Source: Nitrososphaerota archaeon (lineage in GTDB: Archaea; Thermoproteota; Nitrososphaeria; Nitrososphaerales; UBA183). From it: 15,447 nt of DNA. Positions 1 through 5,862 of the stretch are shown piece after piece. The notes under the pieces were generated by a model, which was given only the letters and a program-made list of their open reading frames with translations, was not told the origin of the DNA and ran no database searches. The DNA lies in NCBI GenBank assembly GCA_027886865.1, contig JAPCJR010000026.1, forward strand, positions 1 through 15,447, read 5' to 3'. Every line of letters begins with the position of its first letter. The stretch's first letter is position 1. The position numbers and the translations under genes were made by a program.

Positions 1-221
1 ACTCGGAGTTCGTCGAGAAGCTCTAGGATGACGCTTTTCGGGTCGGGCACCTTCAGACGACCCTTGAGCGCGATATACGCGAACTCACCAATCACGACCT
101 CTGGGACTATGATTCTAGCCCTTCCTTCTTCAGCCTCGCGAAAGATGCGGTCCGCCGCTTCCGGCAAGTCGTCCTCAAAATAGCGCGCGAGCGCTACCGT
201 GTCGGCGACGAATTCATCCAA
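1..221 (-). CDS. vapC: VapC-type PIN-domain toxin, cut by window edge
   Basis: N-terminal 73 residues of a PIN-domain ribonuclease toxin; the rest lies beyond the left edge. The start is a TTG three bases after the antitoxin stop codon; this codon is in the antitoxin's own frame and the stop leaves no alternative upstream. The reading begins LDEFVADTVALARYFEDD, where the aspartate after V-A is the usual first acidic metal ligand of PIN domains. A helix follows, then IIVPEVVIGEFAYIALKGRL, with the conserved glutamate of the second PIN helix. Known family role: Mg-dependent RNA cleavage blocked by the cognate VapB. It is too short for a plain ORF search, and it is recognised from the motifs plus its position directly behind an AbrB-type antitoxin. 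The target RNA cannot be told from sequence. Confidence 0.85.
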   Translation of the reverse strand, partial: MDEFVADTVALARYFEDDLPEAADRIFREAEEGRARIIVPEVVIGEFAYIALKGRLKVPDPKSVILELLDELR

Positions 222-224
222 AGC

Positions 225-452
225 TCACGCCTTCCATTGGTCGCGGACTTTCTCGATGTCCTTCTCCATGCCTTCCGTATCGAGTTTACCTCTCAGTCTG
301 CCGCGGAGAGATGAAGACGGATGTCTCACAAGCACTCCTTCCTCCCGCGCGACGAGGACCACTTCCTCGCCCTCCAGCAAGTGATATTTTTCCCGGAGGG
401 ACTTTGGTATCGTTATCTGGCCTTTGGGCCCCACTATGCTCTTGTTTCCCAT
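225..452 (-). CDS. vapB: VapB antitoxin, AbrB/SpoVT swapped-hairpin family
   Basis: 75-residue antitoxin. Residues 3-45 form an AbrB-type DNA-binding fold (GPKGQITIPKSLREKYHL, then a Gly-Glu-Glu turn and two valine-rich strands). The tail (SSSLRGRLRGKL, then a charged helix rich in E, K and D) is the kind that threads into a VapC active site. The ATG at 452 sits 27 bases from the centre of a TATA box, giving a leaderless mRNA. The gene is followed after 3 bases by the PIN toxin gene, so the two should be one transcription unit. Family knowledge: VapB neutralises VapC and represses its own promoter, and an inverted repeat around the TATA box fits such autoregulation. Confident call. Confidence 0.9.
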   Translation of the reverse strand: MGNKSIVGPKGQITIPKSLREKYHLLEGEEVVLVAREEGVLVRHPSSSLRGRLRGKLDTEGMEKDIEKVRDQWKA

Positions 453-464
453 GATGTTGTAATT

Positions 465-501
465 CCCTACACTGAATATAATAGTCTTACTGGATGTAGG
501 G
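465..501 (-). promoter_or_regulatory. vapBC promoter with flanking inverted repeat (candidate operator)
   Basis: On the minus strand a TATA box (CTATTATATTC, 474-484) lies 27 bases upstream of the vapB ATG. It is bracketed by the arms CCCTACA (465-471) and TGTAGGG (495-501), an exact 7-base inverted repeat with a 23-base spacer. A repressor bound to both arms would cover TBP and TFB sites, which is how VapB-type autorepression usually works. The promoter is well supported; the operator role is inference. Confidence 0.6.
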
Positions 502-516
502 CCGAAGTACTCAAGT

Positions 517-534
517 TTGATATCAAGCTCGATA
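517..534. repeat. 18-base direct repeat, copy 1
   Basis: TTGATATCAAGCTCGATA, identical to 1831-1848. It contains the palindrome TTGATATCAA and a second imperfect inverted repeat, TATC-N6-GATA. It starts 5 bases beyond the 3' end of the minus-strand gene at 540-1316 and 65 bases upstream of vapB. It could be a regulator site or one border of a cassette. Confidence 0.6.
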
Positions 535-539
535 GTTTC

Positions 540-1316
540 TCAGGGATTGACCGGGGGTGAGAGGACGTCAGGGAAGACGGGTGGGAACATGGCGCTCGTC
601 TGGCTGGCGGGCTGCGGTACCGGGGCGTCAAGGATGACCGGAGCGAGAGGAGCACACCTTCCTGAGACTATGGCGTCGCCCGCGAAGACCCTGCTGTAGG
701 GGGCGCCGCTCTCTGCCTGGAAGAGCCACGTGTTGAAGGTGGAAGGGTTCGGGGCGTATGCGGCGAGGCGGGTCCGTGTCTGGTCGTCCCAGTCCCCGAC
801 CGCGCGGGGGTCGGAGGTGACGCAGTACTCTCCGCTCGCCAGCGGGGTCACGTCGTAGACCGCCACCCCGGAGGGATCTGCGAACTGGCCGAAGTCTCGT
901 TCGAGCATCGCCCAGGCCTGCCCCGGGGAGAGGGTGATGACGAAGCAGACGATGGCCTGCTGGAACCCGTCGAACTGGACGAGGCCCAGAGGCGCGGCGT
1001 TCTGCGGCACGTTGCTCCCCGCGAGCGGCCGAGGGGGCGCGCCCCCGTTGAGGAAGGAAGTCCGGAATCCCGGGTTCGAGGAATAGATCGACCAATATGC
1101 GTCGCCGAGGTAGTAGGAGTTTCTTAGCAGGACCATGCTGTGCCGGCTGGAGTCGGCGTTGCGGAAGGCCCATGCGACTACGCCCTGACTCTTCTCGTAC
1201 CATGCCCACCCCGCTTCTAAAGAGCCGGAGCTGCTGGAGACCACCTGCTCCATCCTGCCTTGGTGAGGCCTGATCGTCTGCTTCTCGTCCGCCGTCAGGA
1301 TCCTTGGCCAGGGCAA
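540..1316 (-). CDS. Hypothetical protein, proline-rich C-terminus
   Basis: 258 residues, family not recognised. The start is a TTG (reading MPWPRILTADEKQ) with an in-frame stop two codons upstream. An AGGAG lies 9 bases before it, which suits this TTG better than the out-of-frame ATG at 1323, only 1-2 bases from the AGGAG. The body (residues 20-215) is rich in aromatic residues, with segments such as EAGWAWYEKSQGVVAWAF and AYWSIYSSNPGF, and has no obvious membrane segment or signal peptide. The last 30 residues are proline-rich (PVPQP, PPVFP, PPVNP). An ATATATC TATA box at 1355-1362 supports transcription. The overlapping frame from 1323 is arginine-rich and looks like a shadow. The gene diverges from the SseB-like gene. 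Its real coding nature is likely; its function is unknown. Confidence 0.7.
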   Translation of the reverse strand: MPWPRILTADEKQTIRPHQGRMEQVVSSSSGSLEAGWAWYEKSQGVVAWAFRNADSSRHSMVLLRNSYYLGDAYWSIYSSNPGFRTSFLNGGAPPRPLAGSNVPQNAAPLGLVQFDGFQQAIVCFVITLSPGQAWAMLERDFGQFADPSGVAVYDVTPLASGEYCVTSDPRAVGDWDDQTRTRLAAYAPNPSTFNTWLFQAESGAPYSRVFAGDAIVSGRCAPLAPVILDAPVPQPASQTSAMFPPVFPDVLSPPVNP

Positions 1317-1354
1317 CGCTCATGTCTCCTGTTTGCCGTTCTTGGGTCTTCGTC

Positions 1355-1362
1355 GATATATG
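1355..1362 (-). promoter_or_regulatory. TATA box for the 540-1316 gene
   Basis: CATATATC on the minus strand, centred about 42 bases from the TTG start. This predicts a leader of about 15 bases, long enough to hold the AGGAG. It is one of the few genes here that appears to use a ribosome-binding site. Confidence 0.5.
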
Positions 1363-1435
1363 ACGGTTGCGAAAAGACTCGCCGCGCTTCCCCGCATGCA
1401 GACTTTAGTACCCCGAGCATCCCAATCTGATTCCA

Positions 1436-1786
1436 TTGCCTGACGATCGTGCCGGCGTTCCAGAGGGAGAGAAAGTCCTCATCGCTCAACCCAAGGTTGT
1501 TCCAAACAAGCTCCTGGAGAACCTGGCAGCGCTCTTCAAGTCGGTCGAGGGCATCGACGAGGCCTTCTTCGCACAGATGTATTTTGCCTCCAGGCCCGAC
1601 AGCCCGCACATCATCATCCAGCTGAAGTTCCGGGAGGGTTTCAAGGGAGACCTGACGCCATTCGATTCAAGCATTAGGGAAGCCATTGCAGGTACGGTCG
1701 ACCCGAATGTCCCGATAGATTTCTCCCTGGTGACGGACAAGCCCTACGAGGCAACCAGACTGTTCTACAAGCGCGCCGCGCCCTGA
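1436..1786 (+). CDS. SseB C-terminal-like domain protein
   Basis: 116 residues. From residue 12 it reads EKVLIAQPKVVPNKLLENL, then a helix, then IDEAFFAQMYF and a strand PHIIIQLKF. It ends with a helix (SIREAIAGTV) and VPIDFSLV. The order 'x-G/A-x-P-x-x-xP-xx-Ll', 'v-x-x-A-ff' and a late hydrophobic 'vDfs-v' resembles the C-terminal domain of SseB (enhanced serine sensitivity protein). That domain is normally the second half of a protein of about 250 residues; here it stands alone. The TTG at 1436 is the first standard start after the in-frame TAG at 1406. A weak TTTAGTA box at 1404-1410 would give a near-leaderless mRNA. The molecular function of SseB is poorly known. The fold assignment is from pattern recognition and is moderate. 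Confidence 0.65.
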   Translation: MPDDRAGVPEGEKVLIAQPKVVPNKLLENLAALFKSVEGIDEAFFAQMYFASRPDSPHIIIQLKFREGFKGDLTPFDSSIREAIAGTVDPNVPIDFSLVTDKPYEATRLFYKRAAP

Positions 1787-1830
1787 TCAGAACCTGACCA
1801 GGCGCTGTCTGCACTCGCATCCTCTCCAGC

Positions 1831-1848
1831 TTGATATCAAGCTCGATA
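1831..1848. repeat. 18-base direct repeat, copy 2, in a 16-base palindrome
   Basis: TTGATATCAAGCTCGATA, identical to 517-534. Here the left part extends to the perfect palindrome AGCTTGATATCAAGCT (1828-1843). A second overlapping inverted repeat, ATATC-N6-GATAT, spans 1834-1849. It lies 45 bases beyond the 3' end of the SseB-like gene. Confidence 0.6.
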
Positions 1849-1893
1849 TGGTGTCGCGCAGCTCGCGCGGCGCATTTCTCGCCCGGAGGTATC

Positions 1894-1962
1894 ATGCCTG
1901 CAACGTCGAAATCCCCCGCGCCGGCCGCGGCGGGCAAAGTGACGGAAGATACCATCGTGTGA
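1894..1962 (+). CDS. Possible 22-residue leader-like peptide
   Basis: ATG at 1894 preceded three bases earlier by GGAGGT, the strongest Shine-Dalgarno-like sequence in the window. It reads MPATSKSPAPAAAGKVTEDT then I-V-stop. No TATA box is apparent. It may be chance or the remnant of a longer gene. It is listed because the 230-base gap 1787-2016 otherwise holds only the repeat and the next promoter. Confidence 0.2.
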   Translation: MPATSKSPAPAAAGKVTEDTIV

Positions 1963-1982
1963 TTTCGGTCGTTCTTGTCATT

Positions 1983-1989
1983 CTTATTA
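1983..1989 (+). promoter_or_regulatory. TATA-like box for the 47-residue gene
   Basis: CTTATTA centred 31 bases upstream of the ATG at 2017, predicting a leaderless or nearly leaderless mRNA. Confidence 0.4.
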
Positions 1990-2016
1990 CATGGCATATT
2001 CGTCTAGTGCCCACAT

Positions 2017-2160
2017 ATGAGTAAGAAGGCAAAGGCAAAAGCAGACGTCAAGAAGGTCGGACGCGACGTGAAGGCCGCCGGCAAGGATGTCGAGAAGGCC
2101 GTGGAGAAGGGAGGCCAGGACCTGAAGAAGGCCGGACAGAAGATAAAGAAGAAGATGTGA
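2017..2160 (+). CDS. 47-residue lysine-rich LEA-like peptide
   Basis: A short complete gene. The product is about 40% lysine with alanine, glycine and acidic residues, no cysteine and no aromatic residue. From residue 15 it is built of heptad-like units: GRDVKAA, GKDVEKA (plus VEKG), GQDLKKA, GQKIKKK. A valine, leucine or isoleucine recurs at the fourth position, so one face of a helix would be hydrophobic. This resembles group-3 LEA or apolipoprotein-like amphipathic repeats, and the basic charge also allows nucleic-acid or membrane binding. The ATG at 2017 is about 31 bases from a TATA-like box, and a T-rich tract follows the stop. It is convergent with the NHL gene. Coding is supported by the repeat structure; the role is unknown. 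Confidence 0.7.
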   Translation: MSKKAKAKADVKKVGRDVKAAGKDVEKAVEKGGQDLKKAGQKIKKKM

Positions 2161-2172
2161 GTAGCAGCCTCC

Positions 2173-2192
2173 GCTTCTCTTTTTTTGTTTCT
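2173..2192 (+). terminator. T-rich terminator after the 47-residue gene
   Basis: A pyrimidine tract with seven consecutive T followed by GTTTCTT starts 13 bases after the stop codon. Archaeal RNA polymerase terminates at such T-runs without a hairpin. Confidence 0.55.
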
Positions 2193-2199
2193 TAGCTAA

Positions 2200-3633
2200 C
2201 TAACTAGACGCAGGATCCTGACTCGGAGATTCCGCAGGGTCAGGGACGGTCGACGCCGGTTGCTCCGCTGGGGGCGCCGGAGTCGGATTCGCATTCGCCG
2301 AGCGCCTTCTCAGCAATACTGCAGCCGCCACTAGTGCCACCAGGAACGCCGCGCTTCCTCCGATGAGCAGCCACGTCTCGAGACCCGAGTAACCTGTGGC
2401 CGGGGCCACGAACTCGAGCACCCGGACGTTGTTTGTGTCAGACACCCAGAGGTCGTCGTGCGAATCGAACGCCACCCACAGCGGGTGGCAGAGGGTCGAA
2501 TTCGTCGGGGCGGCGGCGCCCATGTTGCACCCGTACGTGGTGAAGTTACCCTGCCCGATGACGCGGCTGGCGACCGGGGACATGGCACCGTCGACCGACG
2601 CGAACTCCAGCACCCTGTTGTTGCCCGAGTCGGCGACCCACAGGTCTCCGGCGTTGTCGAAGGCGATCGAGACCGGGTAGCACAGCGTGTCGTTAGTGGG
2701 GCCGCCCAGATTCTGGTCGCAGCCGTATCCGGTGAGGCTGCTCTGGCCTATCACCTCGATCGCCGCGGAAGAAAGCGAGCCGTTTACGTCGGGGAACATC
2801 AGGACCCTGCTGTTCCCTGCGAGGTTCGGGTCATGGCCGAAGTCGGCCACCCACAGGTTGCCGTTCTGGTCGAAGGCCAGGTCGCTGGGCTCGCAAAGGG
2901 TGTACGCGGTCGCGTTCTGGAAGTTGTATGCGGCGCTCGACTGGTCGCAAGCTCCCTCGCCGAGGTTCCCCTGGCCTATCGCCCTCGAGGGGGTGAGCGA
3001 TATCGACCCGTTGACGAGCGGGAACTCGAGCACCCGGCTGTTGCTAAGGTCCACGACCCAGAGGTTGCCGGACTTGTCGAAGGCGAGGCCCACTGGGAGT
3101 GTGATCCCGTAGAGCGGGGCGAAGGGCTCGGACGAGGAGAAGTTCGGGCCGATTATCTGGCTCACCTGGTGCGATATCGAACCGTCGACGAGAGGGTACT
3201 CGACGACCCTGCTGCCGCCTCCGTCAGAGACCCAGAGGTCGCCGCTGGAATCGAACGTGAGACCGTCGGGGAAGCACAATGTGCTCGTCCGCATGTACGC
3301 GGGCCAGGGCCCGGAGCCGCACGCGTCGGCCGTGAAGTTGTCCTGGCCGATGACGGAGGAGGCGTTGCTCGAGATGTGACCGTTTACGAGCGGGAATTCG
3401 AGCACGCGGTTGTCCGCGCCGTCCGCGATCCAGAGGTCGCCCTTGGAGTCGAAGGCGGTGGCGAAGGGGTCGCAGACCGAGTCCTGGCTGGGCACGCAGA
3501 CCCCGCTCGCGTTCTCCGTGGAGCCGATGACCTGTGTCCCCGCCTGGCTGGTCGAGACGCTGGTGGTGGACAGTGCGCCCGCCCCAAGAAGCGATGAAAG
3601 GATGATAGTGAGGAGCAGCAACCGGAGGTCCAA
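2200..3633 (-). CDS. Secreted NHL-repeat six-bladed beta-propeller, membrane anchored
   Basis: 477 residues. A signal peptide or N-terminal anchor covers residues 1-22 (LLLLTIILSSLLGAGAL). Six NHL repeats follow, each with the core 'aFD-x-x-G-dLWvaD-x-x-NsRVLEFP', which makes a six-bladed propeller. Loops between blades repeatedly carry a cysteine pair and 'vIGQ-x-NFT', suggesting disulphides outside the cell, and there are at least eight N-X-S/T sequons. Near the C-terminus a single helix (WLLIGGSAAFLVALVAAAVL) precedes RRR and a cytoplasmic proline/serine-rich tail. The TTG start at 3633 lies 28 bases from a TATA box. Propellers of this sort usually bind ligands or proteins; no catalytic residues are apparent. 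It is transcribed away from the START array. Confidence 0.85.
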   Translation of the reverse strand: MDLRLLLLTIILSSLLGAGALSTTSVSTSQAGTQVIGSTENASGVCVPSQDSVCDPFATAFDSKGDLWIADGADNRVLEFPLVNGHISSNASSVIGQDNFTADACGSGPWPAYMRTSTLCFPDGLTFDSSGDLWVSDGGGSRVVEYPLVDGSISHQVSQIIGPNFSSSEPFAPLYGITLPVGLAFDKSGNLWVVDLSNSRVLEFPLVNGSISLTPSRAIGQGNLGEGACDQSSAAYNFQNATAYTLCEPSDLAFDQNGNLWVADFGHDPNLAGNSRVLMFPDVNGSLSSAAIEVIGQSSLTGYGCDQNLGGPTNDTLCYPVSIAFDNAGDLWVADSGNNRVLEFASVDGAMSPVASRVIGQGNFTTYGCNMGAAAPTNSTLCHPLWVAFDSHDDLWVSDTNNVRVLEFVAPATGYSGLETWLLIGGSAAFLVALVAAAVLLRRRSANANPTPAPPAEQPASTVPDPAESPSQDPASS

Positions 3634-3657
3634 GCAGGGTTCAGCCGGTTCGTGAGC

Positions 3658-3664
3658 TATTTAG
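3658..3664 (-). promoter_or_regulatory. TATA box of the NHL gene
   Basis: CTAAATA on the minus strand, centred 28 bases from the TTG at 3633. This selects that TTG as a leaderless start. Confidence 0.6.
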
Positions 3665-3744
3665 CCGCGAGCCGGTCGAAATTCATCCAGACCACGCTCC
3701 CCGCACAGTGAAACGGCCGACGGGGTTAGAATAATCACGGTTTA

Positions 3745-3754
3745 GCTTAATATT
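3745..3754 (+). promoter_or_regulatory. TATA box of START/SRPBCC gene 1
   Basis: GCTTAATATT centred about 29 bases before the GTG at 3779. The out-of-frame ATG at 3760 lies too close to the box to be used. Confidence 0.6.
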
Positions 3755-3778
3755 GTCCCATGAATAGGCTCAACCCTC

Positions 3779-4246
3779 GTGACGAAGCTCCAGATGGTCT
3801 CGGAGGTGCATGCACCGGTGAGGACGGTCTGGGAGGTCTTGATGGACTCCTCCTACATCCCCAAGCTGTACCCCGATGTGATCAGCGTGGAGGTGGAGCC
3901 GCCCGGGCGCAACGCCGTGGGCCAGAAGTTCCACATCCTCGGCAAGGCCGGCAAGAGGAGGCTCGAGATATACGCCGAGACGGCCGAGCTCATCAGCGAG
4001 AAGAAGGTGCTGAGCCAGAACAGGCCGGGCGGGCTCTTCAAGTCGTTCGAGTCCGTGATACTGCTCGAATCCAAGGGTGCCGTCACGGAGGTGAAGACCA
4101 GCTTTGAGTACGAGCTCTCGATGGGATATCTGGGGAAGGTGTTCAACGTGATGCTGCTGGAACGGCTCGTGATGGACAACCTGAAGGCATATACGCGGAA
4201 CCTGAAGGAAATCTCCGAGCTGACGTCGCTACCAAGTGACGCATGA
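3779..4246 (+). CDS. START/SRPBCC-fold protein, array copy 1
   Basis: 155 residues, polyketide-cyclase/START-like (SRPBCC) fold, whose known members hold a hydrophobic ligand in a helix-grip cavity. Visible order: first strand to residue 12 (SEVHAP), helix VWEVLMDSSY, then PKLYP at 28-32, PPGRNAVGQK, an RRLEIYAE strand, a KSFESVILLE strand, TSFEYELSMGY and a long C-terminal helix ending RNLKEISEL. The GTG start is fixed by its TATA box and by alignment with the other four copies: each has 21 residues from the start to the end of the [VI]W-x-[VI]L motif. No catalytic residue can be assigned and no signal peptide is present, so it is probably cytosolic. Copies 1, 2 and 4 share the YARNLKEISEL-type end (YTRNLKEISEL here). 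Confidence 0.85.
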   Translation: MTKLQMVSEVHAPVRTVWEVLMDSSYIPKLYPDVISVEVEPPGRNAVGQKFHILGKAGKRRLEIYAETAELISEKKVLSQNRPGGLFKSFESVILLESKGAVTEVKTSFEYELSMGYLGKVFNVMLLERLVMDNLKAYTRNLKEISELTSLPSDA

Positions 4247-4264
4247 AGCGGAAGCCCTGAGCCC

Positions 4265-4271
4265 TTTATAA
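4265..4271 (+). promoter_or_regulatory. TATA box of START/SRPBCC gene 2
   Basis: TTTATAA centred 31 bases before the ATG at 4299 but only 19 before the in-frame ATG at 4287. Transcription should begin between them, which favours 4299. Confidence 0.65.
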
Positions 4272-4298
4272 GCAGACGCCAGGCCGATGGTCGTCGAG

Positions 4299-4766
4299 AT
4301 GCAGAAAATCGAGCACATCATCGAAATCACTGCGTCTCCTGATGCGGTGTGGGAGATCCTGACCGACTCGTCATACCTGCCGAAGCTCTATCCAGACGCG
4401 CTCTCCACCCAGATTGACCCGCCTGGAAGGTCCCATGTGGGGCAGAAGTACACGACGCTGAGCAGGGTCGGCCGGAGAAAAGTCAAGGTCTTGTCGGAGC
4501 TGACGCAGCTCGAGCCGAGGAGCAAGCTCGTCACGAGGAGCAGGCAGGGGGGCATCTTCAAATCCTTCGAGCAGTCCGTGACGATGCAGCCGAGCGGGAC
4601 CGGGACGCGCGTCAAGATGACATTCGAGTACGAATATGCGATGGGCCTCGTCGGGAAGGTCCTGAACGCGGTGCTCATCGAGAGGCTGCTGAGGGACAAC
4701 CTCAACGCGTACGCGGCCAACCTTAAAGAGATATGCGAGCTTTTGCCGATGCCGGACCCGACGTAG
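4299..4766 (+). CDS. START/SRPBCC-fold protein, array copy 2
   Basis: 155 residues, the copy most like copy 1. It has VWEILTDSSYLPKLYPDA, PPGRSHVGQK, a GGIFKSFEQSV strand, MTFEYEYAMGLVGKVLN and the terminal helix AANLKEICELLPMP. The ATG at 4299 (MQKIEH) is preferred to 4287 (MVVEMQKIEH) for two reasons: the TATA position, and the five-way alignment, in which it leaves exactly 21 residues through the VWEIL motif. It is likely a monomeric or dimeric hydrophobic-ligand binder. The ligand is unknown. Confidence 0.85.
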   Translation: MQKIEHIIEITASPDAVWEILTDSSYLPKLYPDALSTQIDPPGRSHVGQKYTTLSRVGRRKVKVLSELTQLEPRSKLVTRSRQGGIFKSFEQSVTMQPSGTGTRVKMTFEYEYAMGLVGKVLNAVLIERLLRDNLNAYAANLKEICELLPMPDPT

Positions 4767-4779
4767 CGGCTGCGCCTCA

Positions 4780-4786
4780 TTATATA
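4780..4786 (+). promoter_or_regulatory. TATA box of START/SRPBCC gene 3
   Basis: TTATATA centred 26 bases before the GTG at 4809. There is an ATG at 4792, but it lies upstream of the expected transcription start. Confidence 0.7.
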
Positions 4787-4808
4787 CCGCGATGGGGCAC
4801 CGCGACGC

Positions 4809-5267
4809 GTGCCCAAAGTAGAGGGGAGGTTCCTGGTCAATGCGGCACCCCAGGTAGTCTGGGAAGTTCTGACCGACCCCCACTATGTACCGAAGCTGTA
4901 TCCTGACCTACTGAACATCGTGATCGAGCCTGAAGGGCGGGCGGTAGTCGGCCAGAGGCGGACCGCCGCCGGAAAGATAGGGAGGCGGCTGATCGAGCTG
5001 CGGACCGAGGTGTCGGAGCTTGTGCCTCTGAAGAGGTTCGCCCTCGTCGGCCGGAGGGGTGGAGCGCTGGAGGAGTTCTCAGAGGTGATAGAGCTTTCAG
5101 GGTTGGCCGGAGGAACTAAGATAGATGCGGTCTTCATCTTCAAGATCTCTGAAGCCTATTTCGGGCCGGACTTCGATATGCTGGCCCTGACAAAGGCAGC
5201 GGCGACGAACCAGGAGACGTACCTGAAGAACTTGAAGGACCTTTCGGAGCTACGGTCCCTCGAGTGA
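4809..5267 (+). CDS. START/SRPBCC-fold protein, array copy 3
   Basis: 152 residues with a GTG start (MPKVEGRF). It keeps VWEVLTDPHYVPKLYPD, PEGRAVVGQRR and an IGRRLIELRTEV strand. It differs from copies 1, 2 and 4 in the second half: the FEYE strand becomes VFIFKISEAYFG, and the last helix ends YLKNLKDLSEL instead of RNLKEISEL. With copy 5 (FLKNLKDIAEL, RRRAIARAG) it forms a second subgroup, so the array holds two diverged lineages. Leaderless expression is expected from the TATA spacing. Confidence 0.85.
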   Translation: MPKVEGRFLVNAAPQVVWEVLTDPHYVPKLYPDLLNIVIEPEGRAVVGQRRTAAGKIGRRLIELRTEVSELVPLKRFALVGRRGGALEEFSEVIELSGLAGGTKIDAVFIFKISEAYFGPDFDMLALTKAAATNQETYLKNLKDLSELRSLE

Positions 5268-5313
5268 CGGCGCCCCCTCCGTCCGGAGAGGCGGACGTCC
5301 GGAAGTTACGGTG

Positions 5314-5321
5314 CTTAATAA
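5314..5321 (+). promoter_or_regulatory. TATA box of START/SRPBCC gene 4
   Basis: CTTAATAA centred 28 bases before the ATG at 5346 and only 16 before the in-frame ATG at 5334. This selects 5346. Confidence 0.65.
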
Positions 5322-5345
5322 CGCTCTAACGGGATGAGCCTGTCC

Positions 5346-5807
5346 ATGACGAGGGTCGAAAGCAACACCGACATGGACGCTCCTGCGAACACGATCTGGA
5401 ACGTGCTCATGGAACCCTCGTACCTCCCCAAACTGTATCCGTACATAGTCACGGAGGAGGCGATTCCTCCCGGTCGCGCGGCGGTCGGACAGAAGCTGAT
5501 CTTGTTCGGGAGGGTCGGCGCCGTGAGGGTGAAGATCACCATACAGTTAGCGGCGGTCCAAGCCGAGAGTCGCCTCGTCAGCAGAAACGTCCCGGGAGCA
5601 CTGTTCGCGACCTTCGAGCACACAGTCACCCTGTCTCCCGACGGGTTTAGGACGCAGGTCAAGTCCGTGTTCGAGTACTCGCTCTCGAGTGAATATCTGC
5701 AAAAAGTGCCGGACGCGGCGATGCTGGAACTCAAGGTGAACGAAGGCCTCCAGGCCTACGCCCGAAACCTGAAGGAAATCTCCGAGCTCCTTCCTCTGCC
5801 CTCATGA
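5346..5807 (+). CDS. START/SRPBCC-fold protein, array copy 4
   Basis: 153 residues from ATG 5346 (MTRVES), chosen over 5334 by promoter spacing and by the five-way alignment. Visible motifs: IWNVLMEPSYLPKLYP, PPGRAAVGQK, a VRVKITIQL strand, VFEYSLSSEYLQKV and the end YARNLKEISELLPLP, placing it with copies 1 and 2. It is followed after 55 bases by a membrane-protein gene with no TATA box of its own, so the two may share a transcript. If so, this copy is the best candidate for a soluble partner of that membrane protein. Confidence 0.85.
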   Translation: MTRVESNTDMDAPANTIWNVLMEPSYLPKLYPYIVTEEAIPPGRAAVGQKLILFGRVGAVRVKITIQLAAVQAESRLVSRNVPGALFATFEHTVTLSPDGFRTQVKSVFEYSLSSEYLQKVPDAAMLELKVNEGLQAYARNLKEISELLPLPS

Positions 5808-5862
5808 AACGCGAGTGAGAGCCGGGCGATAGTTCCTGAAGGTCTCGAGACTCAACAAGGTC

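Noticed and set aside
628..1323. Minus-strand frame from ATG 1323
   Set aside because: Very arginine-rich composition typical of an out-of-frame shadow; the 258-residue frame has protein-like composition and a better-spaced AGGAG.
1295..1609. 104-codon minus-strand frame
   Set aside because: It overlaps the SseB-like gene antisense and the start of the 540-1316 gene, and has no recognisable fold.
2458..3597. 379-codon plus-strand frame opposite the NHL gene
   Set aside because: Arginine- and valine-rich with no domain; the repeats mirror the NHL repeats of the minus strand, which has a signal peptide, six blades and an anchor.
3760..4107. Frame from ATG 3760 ahead of START copy 1
   Set aside because: Glycine/arginine-rich shadow; the ATG is only about 10 bases from the TATA box, and the overlapping frame is a clear START protein.
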